Below are positions 62,249 to 64,000 of a DNA stretch of 64,000 nucleotides, one piece after another. Below the pieces are notes generated by a model that saw only the letters and a program-made list of their open reading frames with translations, ran no database searches and was not told where the DNA came from. The DNA lies in contig DDEQ01000044.1 in NCBI GenBank assembly GCA_002336105.1, positions 70,896-134,895 of the forward strand. Reading direction: 5' to 3'. The DNA is from Chthonomonas sp. UBA1950 (GTDB lineage Bacteria > Armatimonadota > Fimbriimonadia > Fimbriimonadales > Fimbriimonadaceae). The position numbers and the translations under genes were made by a program. Every line of letters begins with the position of its first letter. The stretch's first letter is position 1.

Positions 62249-62553
62249 CTTCTTCGTTTGTGTACGTACGCCGAAACAATGATGTAGATAACGCCAATTA
62301 TTGGAAAAGTGCAGCAGACCAGTGCTCCTAGTCCCGTCAGGAAACCGACCAGCGCCGGATCAGCTCTTTGCCAAAACACCGAAGATAAGCAGGTTCCAAA
62401 GCCAAGCAGAGGAATCACACCGATGAGCAGTACTCCCCACAAGACTCGTCGTTGCTTCGCACAAAACTCGCACCAGCCGTTTTCATCGACTGAGTTGCGG
62501 CATTTGGAGCAGAGCTTCGGAATTACGATAGGCGGGGGACCGTTAATTTCCAT
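62245..62553 (-). CDS. Zinc-ribbon membrane protein of unknown function
   Basis: I start at ATG 62553 (MEINGPPPIVIPKLCSKCRN), inside the 3' end of the Lgt-like gene (31 bp overlap); the longer frame to 62616 is less likely. The 102-residue protein has a two-Cys-pair ribbon (CSKCRNSVDENGWCEFC, about 15-31) and two membrane helices (VLWGVLLIGVIPLLGFGTCL; LGALVCCTFPIIGVIYIIVS). Small ribbon-plus-TM proteins of this type are common in Gram-negatives and poorly characterised. It overlaps the next gene by 4 bp. Confidence 0.75.
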   Translation of the reverse strand: MEINGPPPIVIPKLCSKCRNSVDENGWCEFCAKQRRVLWGVLLIGVIPLLGFGTCLSSVFWQRADPALVGFLTGLGALVCCTFPIIGVIYIIVSAYVHKRRR

Positions 62554-63197
62554 GATCGATTGATTCGTAAAAAGGCATATACGGCGATGAATAGGCAAGC
62601 CGATGGGACTAGCCAAGGCGTTTGCGTTGATGAATCACGAAGAGGTTCAATGATGATCCGACTGATGGACCAGCAGAATAGTGACACCGCAAAGGCTTCG
62701 GTTTTGTCCCGTAAAAGAAGAACGAATATGACTGTCAATAGGGCAGCAAAAGACAGATAAAACTGGGTGGGATGTCGATAGGCACCATGTTGAAAGACTG
62801 ACCAAGGCAGCGAGCAAGTCTTGCCGAAACAGCAGCCATGGAACCAGCAGCCGATTCTACCGACGGCCTCACCTGCCGGTAGCGCAAGTGCCCAAACTGG
62901 TCCGGTCGATGCCTGAATCCCCAACCTCATTTTGGCTAATTCGACTGAGATCCATCCTCCCAAAACGCCCCCAATGATTGTTTTCCCGCCGAGTTCTTGT
63001 AGGTTCATGTGACCCGTCGTCGCCACTGAATACAAGAACTGAACCACCGCGGCAAGCACAAGTCCGCCGAGAACGCCGATCATCGCGACCTCAGTCATTT
63101 GGGAACTATTCAGCTTAAGGCGCCTTGTTTCGAGCACATAGACCGTGGTGCCGACAACGAAGGCAAGGATATTGAAAAGAATCCCCAGCGTATTCAT
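62523..63197 (-). CDS. Prolipoprotein diacylglyceryl transferase (Lgt)-like membrane enzyme
   Basis: The 224-residue polytopic protein has the Lgt signature in altered form: GEAVGRIGCWFHGCCFGKTC (canonical GRIGNF, here GRIGCWFxGCC) and AYRHPTQFYLSFAALL (HPTQ/YE region). About seven membrane helices are visible. This subfamily, with extra cysteines in the signature, is distinct from house-keeping Lgt and is shorter than the usual 270-300 residues. It may transfer a lipid or glycerol moiety to an unknown acceptor. Its start overlaps the radical SAM gene by 4 bp, so the two are translationally coupled. Confidence 0.8.
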   Translation of the reverse strand: MNTLGILFNILAFVVGTTVYVLETRRLKLNSSQMTEVAMIGVLGGLVLAAVVQFLYSVATTGHMNLQELGGKTIIGGVLGGWISVELAKMRLGIQASTGPVWALALPAGEAVGRIGCWFHGCCFGKTCSLPWSVFQHGAYRHPTQFYLSFAALLTVIFVLLLRDKTEAFAVSLFCWSISRIIIEPLRDSSTQTPWLVPSACLFIAVYAFLRINRSWKLTVPRLS

Positions 63198-64000
63198 AAA
63201 ACCCTGAGTTCAGTCCGAGACTGGGGGAAATCGGTCGCGTCCTTAAACATCCATCGCCAGCAAAACGAATATCGGCGCGGATCGTCTTCAAAGGTACCGG
63301 TGTGGACGCAGCATTGACGAATTCGGTGCTCGTGAAATGTGTGAGCATCCATGAACATCTTGATAGTAACCCTAAAGGTTCGGGTGGCGAGTTTCTCAGC
63401 CTCCGCGTCTTCTGCGCTCGGTCTGAGAGATTCAAACATGTCGCACATGCCGGGAACACAGTCACACATCCGAACCAAATCAGCGGCGATTTTTAAGGTG
63501 CTGACCTTTTGTTGCTCGCTTAAAATGCGCCGGATCGTTCCATCTTTGATCATCGCTTTGACCGAGTCTTGGAGGCTTTCAAAAGAGATCGAATTAGAGG
63601 CGAGGTGAATCCAATCTTTCATTCTCTCGCGTCCGATGAGACCGACGAGCGACTTCCATTTGTTGCGTCCATCTCGAATGAAATAACCAATGTCGCAACA
63701 GTCGCGGTGCGAGCAGGGAAGGGGAACGAAGTCTTCCACCATTCCAAGTCGCTGAATGATGCCGCTAGGCGTTATTCGGTTTTGCGGGTCAATTCCTGAG
63801 CTCCTTCCTGACCCAAAGACCGGCTGAAAGGCGATTCCGGCGCAAAACGGGATTGCCCGACCGTAGTCAAACACGGCTTTCACCTCGTCGTCGTTCACGC
63901 CGAGTTTGACCGTCATCACCAGCGTCGTAAAGATTCGAAGATCATTGAGTATGGCGAGCGCCTTTTGCTTTTCTTCTGCCAATGGTTCGCCGCGGAGAGC
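63194..64000 (-). CDS. Radical SAM protein, C-terminal part, tetraether-lipid-synthase (Tes)-like
   Basis: The frame is open to the window edge, so the 5' part, including the CxxxCxxC cluster motif, is outside. The visible part (about 269 residues) continues LRGEPLAEEKQKALAILNDL, FTTLVMTVKLGVND, then CAGIAFQPVFGSGR, EDFVPLPCSHRDCCDIGYFI and MDAHTFHEHRIRQCCVHTGT with DDPRRYSFCWRWMF. These Cys-rich parts resemble, from memory, the radical SAM family of the archaeal tetraether lipid synthase Tes, which joins lipid chains, and bacterial relatives. The assignment to that family is moderately sure; the product chemistry is inferred. Its last 4 bp overlap the Lgt-like start. Confidence 0.7.
   Translation of the reverse strand, partial: ALRGEPLAEEKQKALAILNDLRIFTTLVMTVKLGVNDDEVKAVFDYGRAIPFCAGIAFQPVFGSGRSSGIDPQNRITPSGIIQRLGMVEDFVPLPCSHRDCCDIGYFIRDGRNKWKSLVGLIGRERMKDWIHLASNSISFESLQDSVKAMIKDGTIRRILSEQQKVSTLKIAADLVRMCDCVPGMCDMFESLRPSAEDAEAEKLATRTFRVTIKMFMDAHTFHEHRIRQCCVHTGTFEDDPRRYSFCWRWMFKDATDFPQSRTELRVL

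Noticed and set aside
1..64000. tRNA, rRNA, CRISPR, insertion sequences or phage genes
   Set aside because: I read the intergenic gaps and found no cloverleaf, regularly spaced repeats, transposase or integrase sequence. Small ncRNAs cannot be excluded by eye.

Overview
The window looks like a chromosomal stretch of a free-living, Gram-negative-type heterotroph, most likely an Armatimonadota bacterium close to Fimbriimonadales. This placement is inferred from gene content. The clues are a prepilin beginning RRAFTLIELLVVIAII, a nuoD standing apart from other nuo genes, a phosphoheptose isomerase (LPS-type core sugar), many secreted glycan-active enzymes of families common in Armatimonadota and Planctomycetes, short intergenic gaps and frequent strand switching. 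GTG and TTG starts are common. I found no tRNA, rRNA, CRISPR array, insertion sequence or prophage.

Layout. 1-5.2 kb: end of leuS, a TPR protein, an oligopeptide ABC ATPase, a prepilin-like protein, a small lipoprotein and nuoD. 5.2-11 kb: a HAD phosphatase, gmhA, an aldo/keto reductase pseudogene, a coiled-coil zinc-ribbon protein, two lipoproteins, a GT2 glycosyltransferase and a membrane protein. 11-24.4 kb is a carbohydrate-utilisation region: SMP-30 lactonase, nitronate monooxygenase, GH20-like hydrolase, URO-D-like protein, secreted metallopeptidase-like protein, GH2 hydrolase, a D-apionate-lactonase-family protein with a TIM-barrel isomerase or decarboxylase, and a peptide-type substrate-binding lipoprotein. 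24.4-34.6 kb: a propeller/phosphoesterase fusion, a chemoreceptor, two SGNH esterases, a GH13 amylase and ndk with a small membrane operon. 34.6-45.6 kb is mostly housekeeping: an IscA-type protein, ftsY, a GT4 glycosyltransferase, purC, argB, tmk, a rhodanese and a metallophosphoesterase. 45.7-55.7 kb: a large secreted protein with an STN-like segment, pfkA, a CBS-DUF1385 fusion, a PhnW-like aminotransferase, trpA, a polysaccharide deacetylase, thyX, rtcB and msrB. 55.9-60.5 kb: two tandem paralogous chemoreceptors with related 3' hairpins. 61-64 kb: a sugar isomerase-like gene, then a leftward overlapping operon of a radical SAM protein resembling tetraether-lipid synthases (Tes), an Lgt-like membrane enzyme and two small membrane proteins.

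The most interesting parts are: (i) the radical SAM (Tes-like)/Lgt-like operon at the right edge, a candidate lipid-modification module; (ii) the putative apiose/apionate utilisation genes around 18-24 kb; (iii) the tandem chemoreceptors, each with a Leu-to-Pro change in an otherwise conserved signalling segment and a shared 3' hairpin; and (iv) the decayed aldo/keto reductase. All family assignments come from reading motifs by eye; no database search was run.
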